From the NCBI GenBank assembly GCA_963826505.1, contig CAWGXG010000005.1:1-64000 (forward strand): a stretch of DNA of 64,000 bases, in the 5' to 3' direction. Under the pieces are notes generated by a model. That model was not told where the DNA came from. It searched no databases and was given only the letters and a program-made list of their open reading frames with translations. The position numbers and the translations under genes were made by a program. Of the stretch, positions 1 to 10,444 are shown piece after piece; positions within the stretch are counted from its first letter, which is position 1; each line of letters starts with the position of its first letter. This DNA is from CAWGXG01 sp963826505. GTDB lineage: Bacteria; Chloroflexota; Anaerolineae; Aggregatilineales; Aggregatilineaceae.

Positions 1-19
1 GGTTTTGTCGTTACTTCGT

Positions 20-121
20 TCAGTATTGCTCGTGCGTACGCGGGGCCGATAGGGGAACAGCTATCGCCAGCGCCACCACGGGAATGATGGTGAGAATCAC
101 GAGCGCCTTGAGGACCCTCAT
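20..121 (-). CDS. 33-residue hydrophobic peptide, start overlaps the gene before it
   Basis: A 33-codon frame begins MRVLKALVILTIIPVV and ends at TGA. Its ATG overlaps the TGA of the small exported protein gene upstream (ATGA), an arrangement typical of translational coupling. About 20 consecutive apolar residues after a Lys suggest one membrane segment or a signal anchor. No family is recognised. It lies near the window edge, and its short length makes a chance ORF possible; the ATGA overlap is the main support. Confidence 0.35.
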   Translation of the reverse strand: MRVLKALVILTIIPVVALAIAVPLSAPRTHEQY

Positions 122-387
122 CGGACACTCGCTGCGGCGAAGCGTGCCAAGCAGCCCTCACCATAACTCCATCTGGTTCCTGCCCGCTCGATGTTCCAGA
201 GCTGAAATCCCGTAATCCAGCGATGATGTGCCTGGTATTCAGCGACCACGGCGCCGGCAAACGGGCCGCCCGTACCTTTGTCGATCGCCTCCTGCGCGGC
301 CACTGCACCATTGTGAGCCGGAACAAGGGCCAGAGCAACGACGATTGTCACCAGGAGTGAAGCCATAACCGGTCTACGGCAAAACAT
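118..387 (-). CDS. Small exported protein, unknown function
   Basis: 89 residues starting MFCRRPVMASLLVTIV. The start was chosen because GGAGG lies 5 bases before this ATG, whereas the longer frame to 435 has no ribosome site. Residues 4-30 form a signal peptide (Arg pair, hydrophobic core, then A-H-N-G-A-V-A-A), so the mature part of about 60 residues is predicted to be exported. The mature part is rich in Trp, Tyr and His and has one Cys. No domain is recognised. It is followed by a coupled 33-residue hydrophobic peptide, so the two may work together. It is divergent from the LuxR-type gene at 726. Confidence 0.55.
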   Translation of the reverse strand: MFCRRPVMASLLVTIVVALALVPAHNGAVAAQEAIDKGTGGPFAGAVVAEYQAHHRWITGFQLWNIERAGTRWSYGEGCLARFAAASVR

Positions 388-607
388 GTTAACCTCCGCC
401 TTCATCAGCTTTCTGTCGATGCTTTCACTCGGCACATCGGTATCTGAGATAGTCGGGCGGTCAGAAGTTTCACATCACTGGTTTGTGGGTGCTCGTGACA
501 ATCTAAATGACGTTTGGCTAACGCGGTCATGGTTTTGTCTCCTTATGCTAGTGTGACACTGTGTTCTCAAGGTAAACCCTTGGTTACGCCACGTCACCCA
601 ACTTCTC

Positions 608-645
608 GTAGGGTTAACCGCCGAAAAGTAGGGTAAAAGTAGGGT
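608..645 (+). promoter_or_regulatory. Three GTAGGGT repeats before the LuxR-nSTAND gene
   Basis: GTAGGGT occurs at 608-614, 628-634 and 639-645, i.e. at spacings of 20 and 11 bp, in the 290-bp divergent gap between the small exported gene and the LuxR-type gene at 726. A TATGAT-like -10 lies near 683-688. Repeats at near-helical spacing could be operator sites, possibly for the LuxR-type protein itself. This is inference from spacing only. Confidence 0.3.
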
Positions 646-725
646 TCCCTTCACTTTGCTGGATTTCTTGCACAGAATTTCCTATGATAAAAGCAACTCC
701 GTCCAGATTGAGTTAGGAACTCACC

Positions 726-3700
726 ATGACGTCCTCGTTGCCTTCTTCCCTCACCTATCATTTGATTGAGCCCCTCACAACCCGCGAGTTAGAGATCCTC
801 ACCTGCCTTTCCGAAGGGCTTTCAAATCGCGAAATCGCCGAGCGACTGATCATTGCTGACACGACGGTCAAGTGGTACAACCAGCGGATTTACGACAAGT
901 TCTCTCTCGAAAGACCATATCGCCAACGCAGGTGGGTCGTGCACTGTGCACGAGAGCTGAGCATCCTACCAGCCTTGGATAAGGATGCAGAGGCAGCAAC
1001 CCCCGGCGACAATCCCTACAAGGGTCTAGATGCCTTCCAGCAAGAGGATGCTTCCCTGTTCTTCGGACGCGAAACCTTCATCGAGCTTCTGTTGACACGC
1101 CTCGGGGAAAACGGCAATACGCCACGTTTTTTGGCGGTGGTGGGCCCATCTGGCAGTGGAAAATCAAGTGTCGTGCGCGCCGGACTCATCCCGGCCTTGC
1201 AAGATGACAGGCTTCCGGGTGCGGCCACGTGGGCTGTGGCGACTATGTTCCCCCGCGTCAACCCATTTCACGAACTGGAACTGACCCTGCATGCCATCGC
1301 GGAAAAACACCAGCCGGATCTGCTCGCGCTGCTGCAACGCGACGCGTATGGCCTGGTGCGTTGCGCCCCACTCATCCTGCCCAAAGACCGTCCGCTGCTG
1401 CTCATCATCGATCAGTTCGAGGAGATCTTCACGTTAGTTGACGATACCACCCTGGCGCGACGCTTCATGGACCTGATTTATGCCGCCGTCACCGACCCGC
1501 GCAGCGCGGTACGGGTACTCATTACCTTGCGCGCTGACTTTCTCGACCGGCCTCTGATGTTTCCTGATTTCAGTTGGCTGGTTCAGACGCGCACGGTGAT
1601 GGTTGGGCCGATGGCGCCCGACGACCTGGAACGAGCCATCACCCTACCGGCTGAACAAGCGCATGTCTCTATCGAGCCGGGTGTCGTTGCTCGCCTGGTG
1701 GCCGAAGCCAGCGAGCAACCGGGGGCTATGCCCTTATTGGAGTTCGCGCTCACCGAGCTGTACGACGCCCGTATTGGGCGCACCATCACCATGCACGCCT
1801 ACGAAGAGATCGGCGGTTTGCGGCAATCGCTGGCGGAACAAGCCGAGAGGGTGTTCGCTGATTTGGACGACGCCCAACAGGAAGCCACGCGACAGCTCTT
1901 TCTGCGCCTGATTACCCTGGGCGAAGGAACCGAGGACGTCCGGCGGCGCGTGTCGACGCGGGAGTTGGCCACGCTAGACGTGCCAGCTGAAACCACCGAA
2001 CATCTCACTCATTTCCTGGCCGCCAACCGCCTGCTCACTCTGGATCTTGACCCAACCACGAAAGAGCCCGCCGTAGAGGTTGCTCACGAAGCGCTGATTC
2101 GTGAGTGGGGCCGGTTACGCGCGTGGTTGGATGAAAGCCGCACGGACGTGCGCATGCAACGGTTGTTGACGTCCGCGGTGCATGAATGGCACGGTCATGA
2201 GCGTGAAGTTAGTTATCTGATGCGCGGTGCGAAGTTAGCGCAGTATTTGGTTTGGCGCGAGGCTACCGACCTCGCACTGACCACAGAGGAAAAACGGTTT
2301 CTGGACACCAGCCTGGCCGAGCACGACCGGCAACGGCATCGACGACGCATAGTGCGCAACCTGGGGTTGGTAACGGCCATCGTGGTGACGATAACAATGG
2401 CCGCCCTGGCGTTCTGGGCCAACAGCCAGCGTTCCCGCGCTGAAGATGAAAAACGGCACGCCCAAGTCTCCGAGCAAGAAGCGCTGCGCCAAGCCAGCAT
2501 CGGTCATGGCGGCGGTGGCAGAGAAAGAGTTGGAAGGCACCAACCCAGAGCGTGGCGTGCTGCTGGCATTGGAGACACTGGAAAACTACCCCTATACGCC
2601 ACAGGCAGAAGGTGACCCTGTCCCGCGCGATCGACGAGTATCGCGCCGTTCAGGTCTTGGACGGGGGCGAATCGTTCACGGACTGGGTCGCAGTTGCCAG
2701 CATGGTCACCCGATGGCCAACGGGTGGCTGCTGGCGGTGTGGCTGAGCCTAAGCCTGCCATTATATGGGAGGTCGCTACAGGGCGGGAATTGCTGTCCAG
2801 CAACCCACATGCGGCCCTTTGCCCAGACAAAGTCCCAGTTATAGAGGACCTCGCATGGTCGCCTTCCGGCGAACAGATTGTGACGGATGCGAATGAATGC
2901 GGGACAGTGGTGTGGGACACGACTACGGGAGAGATACTACTGACTTTGCCACCAAGCGACAGTAATGTCTTAAGTCTCGCATGGTCACCCGATGGGTTGA
3001 CCATCGGGACAGGGCATGAAGATGGAAGAGTAACACTGTGGGATGCCATGGCCGGCGAGGTTCGCCTGGAGCTGACCGGCCATACTGCCGAGGTTTATGA
3101 AGTGGCTTGGTCACCTGATGGCAGCCGCATCGCCACAGCCTCAGCTGATGGGAGCGTGCGTGTGTGGGATGCTGAAACAGGTGATGAACAGACGGTGCTT
3201 GCGGGAAATATTGGTGCCGTGCTGTCTGCCGCCTGGTCGCCGGACAGTAGCTCGCTTGGTCACGGGCGGAGATGACGGTCTGCCGCGTGTGTGGGACGTG
3301 GCAAGTGGCAAACCCCTGATTGTTCTGCGCGGTCACACACATCGTGTAGATGACGTTGACTGGTCCCGTAATGGCGAGCGAATCGCCAGCCTCAGTGCGC
3401 AGGAGGCTACCCTGAAAATCTGGGATGCCGCGAGCGGCATATTCCTCTTTGAAATACGAGGGCACAACGATGGGTCACTCCGGCTTCTCCCCTGATAGTG
3501 GACAGATTCTGACAGGTGCTTTGCGTCAGTTTGGGCGTGTCTTTCTGTGGGATGCCTCGATGGCGGTGCCTAAGATTGATCGGACATGCGAGCAGTCAAG
3601 AATATGGTGCCTGGTCCCCGGATGGCACGATGATTGCGACTGGTGGTGTCGATCCAACTACGCGGATATGGGATGCAGCAACTGGGCAGCAACTGACGGT

Positions 3701-4573
3701 CCTTAATAGTCCCAGTCGCGTGAGTGATTGGTCGCCGGATAGTACCCGCCTTGTGACGCCGACGGATACGTTAGCCTCATTCGTCATCTGGGATGTCAGA
3801 ACCGGAGAAGTGCTGTCTACCATTTCTCCGCCCAAAGCGTATTTTCTGGCTGTTCATGCGAGTTGGTCACCGGACGGTTCCTCGTTTGCCGGTTCGCTCT
3901 TTGATGCACAAGGGCTCAGGCCCATCTATGTTTGGGATGTCCCAAACAGGTGACGTGCTGTCCATACTCCAACCAGATGACACCTGTATGCAGGCGTTTC
4001 CCGAGTGGTCGCCGGATGGCACCAAGATTATCTCGGCATGTCTGGCTTTTGGGGAGTCGGGCAAAAACACGCCTGCCCGTGTTCGGGATGCGGCTACCGG
4101 AGAAGAACGCATGACGCTGGAAAGCGAGTATGGTTGGACAGCCGTGCCTCGTGGTCACCCGATGGCAAGCGTATCCTGACGACGTACGAGAAGGCGTTGC
4201 GCAGATATGGGATGCGGAGAAATGGCGAGTCGATCCTCACGTTATGCCGGACACTTAGGTCAGATATTCGGTGCTGCCTGGTCACCCGACGGCACTTATA
4301 TCGCCACAGGCGACTCGAGCCGGTGTGATCCAGATATGGGATTCGGAAACTGCGGAGGCGATAGCCAGCTTCACCGTCCCGGGTGATGTGGTTAACATCA
4401 ACTGGTCGCCAGGCGGGGAGTATATCATTGCGACCGGAAATGGTCTTCGTGAACCTGTCATCAAACGCGTGTGGACTTCCACCGACGATCTCATGGCATA
4501 CGCCTACGAGTGCTGTGTCACACGCGACCTCACGCCGGAGGAACGCGCGCAGTTCGGCTTGCCAGCGCGATAA
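726..4573 (+). pseudogene. LuxR-HTH / nSTAND NTPase / WD40 regulator, multiply frameshifted
   Basis: The intact first frame (726 to about 2510) carries a LuxR-type helix-turn-helix at residues about 15-75 (SNREIAERL...TTVKWYNQRI), then an nSTAND1 NTPase domain with NPYKGLDAF, FFGRE, a P-loop GPSGSGKSS at 140-148 and Walker B LLLIIDQFEE. A membrane segment follows near residues 545-565. After that the reading jumps frame at least eight times while still encoding recognisable WD40 blades (WSPDG...WDAATG) up to the normal-looking end YECCVTRDLTPEERAQFGL. In an intact copy this would be a signalling ATPase joining DNA binding to a beta-propeller sensor of about 1280 residues. Frameshifts are concentrated in the repeat-rich half, so either decay or repeat-related assembly error fits. 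Confidence 0.85.
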
Positions 4574-4597
4574 TTGGGATGCGCGTATTGTTCAGAA

Positions 4598-4628
4598 TCA
4601 AGACCCTGCCGCTTGGACAGGGTCTTGA
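4598..4628. terminator. Bidirectional hairpin between convergent genes
   Basis: An 11-bp perfect stem, TCAAGACCCTG with CAGGGTCTTGA, has a 9-base loop and lies exactly between the convergent LuxR-nSTAND gene and the binding-protein gene. A short T-run follows on the + strand. It could serve both genes. Confidence 0.7.
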
Positions 4629-4661
4629 GTTTATCCGAACAGTAATGTCTAACCGAAACGG

Positions 4662-6438
4662 TCAGCCAATTAAGCCCGCATCCAGTAGGAAACCAAAGGC
4701 GACATCAGCGGGTTCCTGGCTGTTCCCGTCGACTTCCCAGTTGAGACTCGACATCGTTTTACCATCCAGGCGCAACATCAGCATATCCAGAATCACGGCA
4801 ATACGCGGATCATTCTGGATGATTTCGCTCTTGATCACCGGGGCGACCGGGTAAGGCGGCCAGAAGCCCTTATCATCTACCAGCACGCGCAGCCCCATCG
4901 CGCTGATCTGCCCGTCCGTGCCGAAGCAGGTCGTCACATCCAGGTCGCCTTCTTGCAGACCGCTGTACTTCAGACCAGGGTCGAAGCTCAGCACCTGGGC
5001 GAAGTTGAAATCGCCGTAGGTGGCGGTCAGACCCGGCAGTCCATCTGGACGATCGATGAATTCACCGGTGGCACCGAACACCAATCCGTCGGACTTGGCT
5101 TGCAGGTCGCTCACGGTGGTGATGCCCAATTCGTCCGCACGCGCTTCGGTCATGGCGAGACAATACGTGTTGTTGAAGGCGCTTGGCTCAAGCCAGGTGA
5201 GATCCCATTCGTCTCGATAAGCCTTCGAGACAGCCACATATATCTCGCCTGGAGTCATGTCCGGGTTATAGTCCATACCGAGATGAGTTCAGGAAGGCCG
5301 TACCGGTATATTCAGGATACGTGTCGATCTCACCGGCCAACAGGGCTTCGTGCGCCGCGGACGTACTGCCCAATTGAACGTACTGGGCATCGTAACCATA
5401 TTCCTGCAGCAACTGCGTCATCATATTGCCGAGGATAAGCTGCTCGGTGAACTGCTTTGATGACACTTGAACCGACACATCCGCCGGAGCCGGCAGTTCG
5501 TCAGGTGTGGGGATGGTATCGAGGACATGGTCATAGAAGAACGCAAAGGCGACATCCGCGGGTTCCTGGCTATTCCCATCGACTTCCCAGTTGAGACTCG
5601 ACATGGTGTCACCGTCCAGCGCCGCCATCACATGATTGAGAATCACCGCAATGTAGGGATCAGCCGCGATGATGTCGGACTTGACTACCGGGGCGACCGG
5701 GTAAGGCGGCCAGAAACCCATATCATCCACCAGCACGCGCAGCCCCATCGCGCTGATCTGCCCGTCCGTGCCGAAGCAGGTCGTCACATCCAGGTCGCCT
5801 TCTTGCAGACCGCTGTACTTCAGACCAGGGTCGAAGCTCAGCACCTGGGCGAAGTTGAAATCGCCGTAGGTGGCGGTCAGACCCGGCAGTCCATCCGGAC
5901 GATCGATGAATTCACCGGTGGCACCGAACACCAATCCGTCGGATTTGGCTTGCAGGTCGCTCACGGTGGTGATGCCCAATTCGTCCGCACGCGCTTCGGT
6001 CATGGCGAGACAATACGTGTTATTAAACTGGCTGGGCTGCAGCCAGTCGAGATTCCATTTTTCTGCGTATTGCTCACTCACGGCCTCATAAATATCTTCG
6101 GGGGTCTGGGAGGGATCGTAGGTCAGTCCCAGGTGCGTGAGGTAGGCCGTACCTGTATACTCAGCATACATATCGATCTCGTCGGCCAACAGTGCTTCGT
6201 GAGCAGCCGATGTGCTGCCTAACTGGACATATTCGGCATCATAGCCGAATTCTTGCAGGGCAATGGTCATTAAGTTGCCGAGAATAAGCTGTTCGGTGAA
6301 CTGCTTGGACGACACGCGGATCGGTCCGCTGTAGCCCTGCGCTTCGGCAACATGGTGGCTGGTCGAAGGCACCACGACTGCCGAAAACAGCATGGTTACA
6401 GCCAACACCAGCGCAAGAAGTGCTCTTGTCTTAGTCAT
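4662..6438 (-). pseudogene. Osmoprotectant ABC substrate-binding protein with tandem OpuAC domains, one frameshift
   Basis: Start at 6438 (MTKTRALLALVLAV) with AGGAGA upstream; residues 1-34 are a signal peptide. The mature protein has two tandem glycine-betaine/choline-binding (OpuAC/ProX-type) domains, each beginning VSSKQFTEQLILGN and containing QLGSTSAAHEALL, FNNTYCLAMTEARADELG and GFWPPYPVAP. The frame breaks near 5283: the first frame ends in LNSSRYGL and stops, while the other frame continues LGMDYNPDMTPGEIY into the rest of domain 2. Restoring one base gives a single protein of about 590 residues. The protein would deliver quaternary amines to the permease encoded upstream. Tandem binding domains could act as two receptors on one transporter. 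Family assignment is firm; whether the break is real or a sequence error is open. Confidence 0.85.
4837..5172 (-). repeat. Direct repeat inside the tandem OpuAC gene, copy 2 (partner 5687-6022)
   Basis: About 336 bp here match 5687-6022 with only scattered mismatches, at a constant offset of 850 bp. 849 bp would be 283 codons, so the extra base accounts for the frameshift. Flanking parts of the two domains are clearly more diverged, so this core looks recently copied or gene-converted. Confidence 0.85.
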
Positions 6439-6530
6439 GAATGTGACTTCTCCTGTGTCTACAGTACCCTCCCAATATTTTGTGTCCCGGCAGACTTGGG
6501 CACATAAATCTACCGACCCTAACCAACGCG

Positions 6531-8073
6531 CTAGGTTTCTCGCAACCCGCGCGGAGTCAGCACCAGTTCGAGCCATCCAAAGAAATACTCCAGGAAGACC
6601 GCAAGGATTGTGGCGAGCACCGCCCCTGTGATTAGAATGTCATTGCGCCCTGAGCCGTCCCCGCGAATAATGAGCGCTCCTAACCCGCCCCCGCCGATAA
6701 ATCCGGCCAGGGTCGCGCTGGCAACTACCAGCACGGCAGAGGTGCGAATCCCGGCCATAATGACCGGCATCGCCACCGGAATTTCAACATCGAAAAGTGA
6801 TTGCCAATCCTGCATGCCCATCCCACGTGCTGCTTCTTTGAGCTCGGTTGACACGCTGATGATCCCAACTGTGGTATTCACCAGAATGGGCAATGTGCCA
6901 ATGAACACCAATGCGACCAGGCTGGGATCGCGCCCCACACCGAAAATGGGCAGTGCCAGAGCCAGGACCGCCAGACTGGGGATCGTGCGCCCGATATTTC
7001 CCAGGTTGGTGAGTACCGTGCGCAGCCGCTCCACGCGCGATGAGAGAATCCCGCCGACAATTCCCAACACGATCGAGATGCCCAGCGCCCAAAAAGTCAG
7101 CTCAAGATGCGTTGATAACTGGCGGAGAACTTCGCCTGAGTCAGACAACATCCAGGCATGCTGCGCTTCCAGCGGAATCAGCATGGCTGCGCCGACCATA
7201 TAGCCCAGGCAGATTTGTACGGCATTCATCAATCCTTGCCGCCAATGGTGCCAGCGGTCCGGCTGATCGGGGCGAGATCCGATGGCCAGTTGCGCGCGGA
7301 GCACGGCGCTAAGGATAGGCAGCACCAGCAAAACCGACAGCACGCCGCTTTGTGACTGCGTGGTAAAGGGTAAGGCTGCGGCGCTGATGATAAGCACACC
7401 AGTGAGTGGTGTCCCATGAAACTGAGTGGGCAGCAGCTCGATCAGGTGATGCAGCGAACTGAGCACCGCCAACTGCCGGCCGTAGTCACCTGCATCTTGC
7501 CAGCGGGCGATGTAGTTCCTCAACCGGCGGCTCAAGCCACTGAGTATCAGCCCAAGCGCGCTGCCGACCACCAGCGCGATCGTCAGCGCGCCGGGCAGCT
7601 TGTTCAGATGATCCGTGATCGAATCAGCAGCGCGTCGGGACCAACGCTAATGCCGCAATCCCACTGATGAGGAACGCGGTGCTCACAAACGCGGTATCCT
7701 GCCAACTTGTCCTCAGCACTGCGCGCCGATTCAGCGTCTCTTGCTGAGGATCAGCGTGATGTACGCTGTGGACGCGCCATGACAGCAGCGTAACTGGTGG
7801 CGTCAGCAATGCCCACGCGACGATCAACTCAACCAGCCAAGGCAGCCCCAAGAATGGCAGCACAAACGCCGCGAGCAGCCATAGCGCCTGACCGGGGAAG
7901 CGCACCAGCCAGCCGGTTTTGTTGTCCACACTGGGCCAGCGCTGCGCCAGACGCTGCCCTGACCACCATCCAGCAGCGCCCGCCAACGTCGCCGCAATCA
8001 CCCATTGCAGCAAACTGGTCGTCGCGAAATCGCCCCAAAACTCCGTATTGAAGTTGGCTATAGGTCCAATCAT
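6531..8073 (-). pseudogene. Osmoprotectant-type ABC transporter permease, frameshifted once
   Basis: The first part (from ATG 8073, MIGPIANFNTEFWGDF) has several membrane helices and ends prematurely at ALALVPTRC. The coding sense continues one frame over (DSITDHLNKLPGALTIAL) through to 6531. The C-terminal half is a binding-protein-dependent permease with the EAA loop EAARGMGMQDWQSLFDVEIP and the typical IGGGGLGALI. Together about 510 residues, longer than a simple OpuB/OpuC permease because of the N-terminal membrane region. The ATG overlaps the stop of the upstream membrane gene (ATGA), and the binding-protein gene follows about 90 bases downstream. The frame break lies near 7640. Confidence 0.8.
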
Positions 8074-8753
8074 GCGGCACGCCTCTCCATCTCCTGATCG
8101 CGCTGGCGATACCAGAATGATTTCAAGAGCGCGCCCGTCAGGATCAAGCCAGTGCCAATCACCGCCATAATGAAGCCGCTCTTGAGTTCAAGGGTAGCGG
8201 GGTTTACGGGCACGCGACCATCGATCAGCGCGTTAATGTTGCCACGGATCACTCGGAATAATTCACTGTACCGCCCCAACGCGCCGACAGCGCTCCGGGT
8301 TTCATAGTAGAAATGCAGCAGGGGGAAAATCGCCAGCACGCCACACAACAGCAGCACTTCTGCTGTGGCGCGCTGGCTTTGTGAGAGGCCGATATTGAGT
8401 AGGGCCACTCCCGCCGCGATGCCCGCCAACCAGGGTAAAAACTGGAGGGACAACTTGACGGGGGCGTTCGAATCGACTTGCGACAGGTCATACCCGCTCA
8501 TCTTCAGCAGGTCGGCGTCGCGGAGTAAGGCGCGGTTATTTTCGCTGCCCATGATGGCGTCTTGGTGCGCGTACGGTTCTACCCAGGTTCCACCAAAATA
8601 ACCGGCTAGCAGCAGCAACGCGCCTGCCAGTGCGATGAAGTCAGGGTGAGACGTCAGATCGGCGATGAAATCAAGCAGATATTCCCCTAGCGTTTTGAAG
8701 TCGCCTGAGAGACCGGGGGAGGCCCCTTTTTCGATCTGGGGTCCTTCATTTGG
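8070..8753 (-). pseudogene. Transporter-operon membrane protein, 5' end removed by IS1-like insertion
   Basis: The open frame runs from the left end of the IS1-like element (8755) down to the TGA at 8070, about 228 residues. It reads through PNEGPQIEKG and FKTLGEYLLDFIADL before the first internal TTG at 8618. It has three or four membrane helices (IALAGALLLLAGYF, FLPWLAGIAAGVALL, LLLCGVLAIFPLLHF, FIMAVIGTGLILTGALL) and ends RQRDQEMERRAA. No ATG with a ribosome site is present, so the natural start lies in sequence lost to the insertion. It is coupled to the permease by an ATGA overlap and is therefore probably part of the same transporter. No ATPase gene is visible, presumably lost upstream. 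Confidence 0.55.
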
Positions 8754-8754
8754 A

Positions 8755-10335
8755 ACTGTAAGTCAATTCGGAGGCGCATTGCGGCGCATGTCCAGTGCGG
8801 TTTTGCCGCCCTCGCGCCTCCCCAAGCGCTCAGCGGGGTGAATCCCAGGCACATTTCGCCCCTCGGAGTACCCTCTGTCGCCCGGATTTCACATCCCGGG
8901 CAACGCAAACTACGCCGCGGTTGGGATCAGCGGCGTGCGCAGGATATCCTCGACCGTCCAAATGTGGTCGGTCAATCCCGCCGCCATCGCAGGCGTTCGC
9001 TCACGATACTTACCTCGCAAGCCTGGCCCCGCGCTCCGCAGTGAACCAGGCGGACGAGCGACATGGTAATAGAAGCGGAACCACTCCGCGTGATACAGCA
9101 ACTGCCGTCGCGACATCAGCGACCACGTCTGCCGTGCCAATCCGGCAATGCACTGCCGAAACGTCAGATTCACCCGCTCAATATAAGCCGTCTGGATCCT
9201 CCGGCTGAACCCCTGTGCCGCCAGAATATGGCCCAAAGCACGCCGACTCCCCCACGCCATCCGCTCCAGCGCGTACTTCAGCTGGCGTCTCGTCTTGCGT
9301 TTCACCAATTGCCCATGATGCACCTCATCCGCTGGTGCCCAATGCTCCGTTCGCGCTCGCTTCGGGCGAAACCAATATCCGAATTGGGCTGTGATGGCAT
9401 AGAAGTAACTCCACAACCCATCGGTCAGAAAGCTCGGCACACACGTCGCTTCCAGGCGCTGTTTCAAATCATGCACCACCGCATACGCATCCCCACTCTT
9501 GCGCTCTCCAAGATGTAACGATGGCATGATCTTCGTCACCGGATCGATCGCCAGCCACAACCACGCCGCCTGCTCGCTGTCCCGCACTTTCGCGTACAAC
9601 TCATCCAACTGCACAATCGTCAGCACCAACTCCCGAAACAATACATTGTGTAAGCCCTGGCTATGCTGCCCCATCCGCTCCAGCCACCGCGCGATCGTCG
9701 CATCCTTGTGCCCCGTGTAGCGCACCAACACCGCCGTATCGACGCCCTCGACCAGAAACCACAGCACCCTCTCCACTCGCTCTGGTTTCGTCTTCAGGTA
9801 ATACAACGGCGTCCCTTTCCGACTGCTGAACACCTGTTGGCAACTCTGGCACCGCACGTAGGGGATGTCCTTGTCTTTGCCTCGCGTCGTATGCCGCACG
9901 AGCGCATGCCGCTTTTCATCTCTTACTCCATAATACGGACACACGCGGTTCAGACACGCCAACCCCTCGGTCGCATAGCGTTTCTGCCGTCCCCGCTTGC
10001 TCCTCACTTCACCCCACGGCTTGACCTGCTCGTTGATCCGTGCCGTTTCCAACCGCACCCCAGCACAGCACTGCAGGCAGTCTTTCGGCGACTTCGGATG
10101 CCGTTTCCGGGGCCGGTGATCTTTGACCTGCTCCAGCCATCGTTTCACCCGCCCACGATTCAGCTGCCACCATAACCGCAGCACCTGGATCGCCAACGCC
10201 ACCATCATGACTGCTTCCAGTCCCCGCATCCTGCCCCACCCTATACTTCAGCCTTCGCTACACTAAAAACGCGCGCCAGCTTATCGCTCCACGCGCGTTT
10301 GTCAACTTTTCAGTCCGCCCGATTTAACTTACAGT
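8755..10335 (-). mobile_element. IS1-like insertion sequence, copy 1
   Basis: Imperfect terminal inverted repeats lie at 8755-8771 (ACTGTAAGTCAATTCGG) and, reversed, at 10318-10335 (ACTGTAAGTTAAATCGGG), bracketing one long transposase frame. No clear target duplication is visible. The left end cuts the transporter membrane gene. The element appears intact. Confidence 0.75.
8910..10229 (-). CDS. IS1-family-like DDE transposase (single-frame, zinc finger N-terminus)
   Basis: 439 residues. The N-terminus has a membrane-like stretch, then paired Cys motifs (DCLQC, CLNRVCPYYG, VRCQSCQQVF) forming an InsA-like zinc-binding DNA-contact region. The catalytic core shows LDELYAKV (first Asp), FLTDGLWSYF (second Asp) and AYIERVNLTFRQ (Glu), the same DDE spacing and ERxNLxxRQ signature as InsB of IS1. 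Unlike IS1 itself there is one continuous frame rather than a programmed shift between two. A second member of the family lies at 59098-60420, and fragments lie at 58690 and 61805. Confidence 0.85.
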   Translation of the reverse strand: MRGLEAVMMVALAIQVLRLWWQLNRGRVKRWLEQVKDHRPRKRHPKSPKDCLQCCAGVRLETARINEQVKPWGEVRSKRGRQKRYATEGLACLNRVCPYYGVRDEKRHALVRHTTRGKDKDIPYVRCQSCQQVFSSRKGTPLYYLKTKPERVERVLWFLVEGVDTAVLVRYTGHKDATIARWLERMGQHSQGLHNVLFRELVLTIVQLDELYAKVRDSEQAAWLWLAIDPVTKIMPSLHLGERKSGDAYAVVHDLKQRLEATCVPSFLTDGLWSYFYAITAQFGYWFRPKRARTEHWAPADEVHHGQLVKRKTRRQLKYALERMAWGSRRALGHILAAQGFSRRIQTAYIERVNLTFRQCIAGLARQTWSLMSRRQLLYHAEWFRFYYHVARPPGSLRSAGPGLRGKYRERTPAMAAGLTDHIWTVEDILRTPLIPTAA

Positions 10336-10444
10336 CTGCGGGGTAGCACCCAATGAAGTTCCTTTGGCTCCAACCCGCCGTTCGCGTTTTGCTGCTCTCG
10401 CAGCGTAATTGAAGTTCGCCAACAGTTCGCCAACAGTGAACCAG

